Positions 61,800 to 64,000 of a DNA stretch of 64,000 nt are shown here, one piece after another (position 1 is the first letter of the stretch; the number at the start of each line of letters is the position of its first letter). A model generated the notes under the pieces. It did no database searches. It was given only the letters and a program-made list of their open reading frames with translations, and was not told the origin of the DNA. Source of the DNA: Hirudo medicinalis (taxonomy: Eukaryota; Annelida; Clitellata; Hirudinida; Hirudinidae); assembly GCA_011800805.1 (NCBI GenBank), contig MPNW01000161.1, forward strand, positions 402,721-466,720. The letters run 5' to 3'. The translations under genes and the position numbers were made by a program.

Positions 61800-64000
61800 G
61801 ATAACAATATAATTGATTTATCAATTATAGGTCAGCACAAGTTGGAGTTCATTCCAGAAATAGTTGGACCTTTTCTTCAGATGACTCTCATTCCTGAGAG
61901 GGGTAGTCATTCCCTTTCACAATTGGAGTCCTAAGATTATAAATATTGAAATTCAAATACATTGAAAATGTTTATTTTATGCAACATTGCATAAAAACAT
62001 TGAAATGAATACTTAATTAGTAATTCATGAGAACCTCAAAAATAATTGTTTCAATTCGATTCCCTCTCAAGAGCTGAGGAAGAAGACCATTCCAATATTC
62101 TTTGACATGATGCAAGCTGAATTCATGGGATCGACTGCAAACATTAAGAGAAACTTCCTCAAGGTTTTCCAATCATTTGTTTCTTGTTTTATGTATAACA
62201 TATATTTAATAATTCAAAAATATATTCTCATGAAATCATAATAATTCAAAAATATATTCTTTCCAGTTTGAGCATGAACTCATTGACCGGATTGATAAAT
62301 TTGTGAAAGAAGGCCAAGGAGACGAGTCATACAAGGAAATGTTCTACGAGATGTGAGACGTAATATTTTTTTATTTGTACAAGTTTTATTGATTGTCGAA
62401 ATAATTGTATGAATAACATAAAATTGTATGTAATTAATCTGCTTAACCTCACAATTTTAAACTAAGAACTGATAAAATTTTGTGTGAATTTCTTCTGTAA
62501 CAGAGTTGTTAGATCATGGAACTCCCTTCTCGTCGATGTTATAAATTCATCATCTGTTTCTCGTTCAGCTATTCATGAACCTTAAATCAATACCTCTCCT
62601 ACAAATTGTGTCTTTGCGTGCCCACAAACGAATGTATTTAATTTTTATTTTTGAGCTGCTGGGGCTTAGTTTTGTTTATTGCTGTCATCATTGTTTTCAA
62701 ATTTGCATTTCTGTTTTCTTGAGTACACTTGGTCATGCAAGAGGTCAAACGACCCTTCGACCAAAGTTGATAATAAATAAATAAATAAATAAATAAATAA
62801 TATAACTAAGAAAAAGATTATTTTTTAATGTACACCTTGACTCATCATTGATACTGTTATTACCATCAACATTTTATTTCATCAACAACATTTCTTGTGA
62901 AAGTTTGTTAATGAATATTAATCCTGGGTTATGAAGCATTTAAAAAATAATGTATTTATGATATTTATTATATTATTATTATTATTATTATTATTATTGA
63001 TTATTGATTATAATATGCTTCACAGTTAACAAATTATGGAATGTCTCTAATATGCCTTTTTTTAGCATACGAGAAAAATGTGAGAGTCACAAGTTCATGA
63101 AGGATCAAGGTCTGACCTTTGTGGACATTATAAAGGACCTGTTCACTCTGCTGCTTCAGTATCGATCGGTCTTCAGGGAAGACAACCACGACAACAAAAT
63201 GAGCTGCATCGTCAGCCTCCTTGTAAGTTTCGGTCATTACTTTTAGTTTGTTGTTTCTCGTAATTATTCAAATTTATCGATCATAACAGTTGTTTATAAT
63301 TGCTATAGAATAGTTCACTACATTATGCTAATTAAGTGTCTCTAATTGTGCATGTGATGATTACGATGGAGGATAGGTTAAAAAATGTAATTATTTTCAT
63401 TGAATTATTCTTTTCAACACCAGAACTTCTACCGTGACATTGGCAGGGACGAGCTCTACATAAGATGCCTCAATGAACTTTGTGCCCTTCATTTAGAGTG
63501 CGAAAACTATACAGAAGCTGGTTACACTCTCATGACCTATGCAAAGATGCTCAGGGTGAAGTTACTTTTGACAATATTTATTCAGTTCATTTGAAATTTT
63601 ATTTGGAAATATTTAATTATATAACTATATTCAATAAGCTTATTCCATTAATTTCCATGTCAATCTATTATTCAGTGGACAGATGAAAAGTTGCATTCCA
63701 TGCTGCTGAGTTCAGCATGTCCTGAGTTAGACACCCACAGAAAGTTGAAGGAGCATCTCTACTATGAGATAATTTCATGCTTTGATAAAGGAAAGGTCGG
63801 TTCATATCAATTTGTCCCCATTCAGATTTAAACTGAATTTAAGTTGCACAGATTTAAAAAAAAATTTTTTTATCACTTCCCAAAATAAATGCATGCTACA
63901 TTCAAATGGAATTGAATAAAATTAGAAAGAATAACCGTTGTTTGCAGGTGTGGGAAATGGGCATCGAACTCTGTAAGGAACTTGCTCAGCAATGTGAAGT
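51983..64000 (+). CDS. DOCK1: DOCK1/2/5-type Rac GEF (Myoblast city-like), 3' end beyond window
   Basis: Thirty-nine coding exons can be chained in phase from ATG 51,983 to the edge, about 1,320 residues. DOCK-A proteins with ELMO activate Rac in migration, myoblast fusion and engulfment. The SH3 domain spans exons 1-3 ('NKFGIAIHNFNG', '[20 protein letters not shown]', '[13 protein letters not shown]'; exon 2 is 52,093-52,176). The lipid-binding C2/DHR-1 domain runs from about 54,596 to 57,316 ('[20 protein letters not shown]', '[18 protein letters not shown]', '[11 protein letters not shown]', '[19 protein letters not shown]'). The helical armadillo-like region follows ('[16 protein letters not shown]', '[17 protein letters not shown]', '[15 protein letters not shown]'). 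The last exons ('[18 protein letters not shown]', '[19 protein letters not shown]') begin the DHR-2 GEF domain, mostly outside. 'RRPFGVA...VTDI' wording favours DOCK1/2/5 over DOCK3/4. Exon 20 begins at 58,357, at the end of a minisatellite. The first exon is preceded by an acceptor. Confidence 0.92.
55196..55225. repeat. (ATC)n microsatellite in a DOCK intron
   Basis: About nine ATC units end only ten bases before the acceptor of the exon starting at 55,235, so they replace much of the usual polypyrimidine tract. Confidence 0.85.
56860..56975. repeat. Short interspersed repeat in a DOCK intron
   Basis: GC-richer block (AGAGGCACTTTTTGC, GGCGCTCC, CGAGCCGAGTTGCACGGC) resembling parts of 29,500-29,670. 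Probably a small dispersed element. Confidence 0.35.
58105..58366 (+). repeat. 42-bp minisatellite built from a DOCK 3' splice site
   Basis: TTGATCTGAT recurs at 58,105, 58,147, 58,189, 58,231, 58,273, 58,315 and 58,357, an exact 42-base period. The last copy is the beginning of DOCK exon 20, and each unit contains the preceding acceptor-like sequence (ATTTGTTAAAG) plus the first exon codons. Copies differ by few substitutions. A weaker, partial unit precedes the first. Confidence 0.93.
61757..61800. repeat. (AAT)n microsatellite in a DOCK intron
   Basis: About 13 AAT units flanked by two copies of AAGATAACAATNTAATTGAT, which suggests local slippage or duplication. Confidence 0.9.
62490..62805 (+). 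mobile_element. 3' end of a non-LTR retrotransposon in a DOCK intron
   Basis: The stretch opens with '[10 protein letters not shown]' and '[12 protein letters not shown]', the typical last residues of a reverse transcriptase ORF (NRVVKLWNSLP-type), then a stop. A T-rich 3' untranslated part follows, ending in a (TAAA)n tail at about 62,767-62,800. It is truncated to about 300 bp. The tail differs from the (TTA)n of the LINE at 25.5 kb, so this is another family. Confidence 0.7.
62966..62999. repeat. (TTA)n microsatellite in a DOCK intron
   Basis: About ten TTA units upstream of the exon beginning at 63,066. Confidence 0.9.

Noticed and set aside
61412..61807. 131-codon minus-strand ORF starting with a poly-Tyr run
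   Set aside because: Generated by the (AAT)n microsatellite and an antisense reading of a DOCK exon.

Overview
The window is nuclear DNA from an invertebrate animal. Genes are split by many short spliced introns, the background is AT-rich, (TTA)n and (ATC)n microsatellites are common, and decayed transposons fill the gaps. The gene content (PGC-1-like coactivator, M6/PLP tetraspan, ASXL, Staufen, DOCK1-type GEF, a LUBAC-type UBL protein) points to a bilaterian; intron sizes and sequence divergence argue against a vertebrate. The phylum cannot be fixed from sequence alone.

Layout. 1-2.7 kb: hAT transposase fragment and a possible solo LTR. 2.7-3.3 kb (+): PTRHD1. 3.4-6.2 kb (-): RNASEH2B, 11 exons, tail-to-tail with PTRHD1 and head-to-head with METAP1 (+, 7.2-11.4 kb, 13 exons). 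12.4-17.3 kb (+): Staufen with four dsRBDs and a piggyBac derivative in one intron. 18.4-22.6 kb (-): a nearly intronless gene for an ankyrin-PDZ-SH3-GUK protein. 23-27 kb: SINE-like pieces, an 88-bp repeat pair, and a TTF/hAT pseudogene with a 5'-truncated LINE nested inside. 28.1-29.2 kb (+): a small HOIL-1/SHARPIN-like UBL gene carrying a hAT MITE. 31.8-36.1 kb (+): PGC-1/Spargel-like coactivator. 37.1-41.3 kb (-): ASXL (DEUBAD and C-terminal PHD). 42-46.6 kb: a LINE remnant and a long (TTA)n. 46.6-47.3 kb (+): TXNDC9. 47.4-48.6 kb (-): M6/PLP tetraspan. 49-51.7 kb: MITE-like repeat, deleted gypsy element, Tc1 fragment. 52 kb to the end (+): first 39 coding exons of a DOCK1/2/5-type GEF, open at the right edge.

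The genes form no single pathway; this is an ordinary animal gene neighbourhood. The most notable item is the 18.4-22.6 kb gene: a ZO-type PDZ-SH3-GUK module with about nine ankyrin repeats where ZO proteins carry PDZ1 and PDZ2. Next come a DOCK intron minisatellite that has copied the 3' splice site seven times, a UBL-only LUBAC-like protein, a Staufen without dsRBD5, and tandem proline-arginine repeats in the PGC-1 homologue. All exon models were built by hand from splice signals, reading phase and remembered family sequences; no alignment was run.
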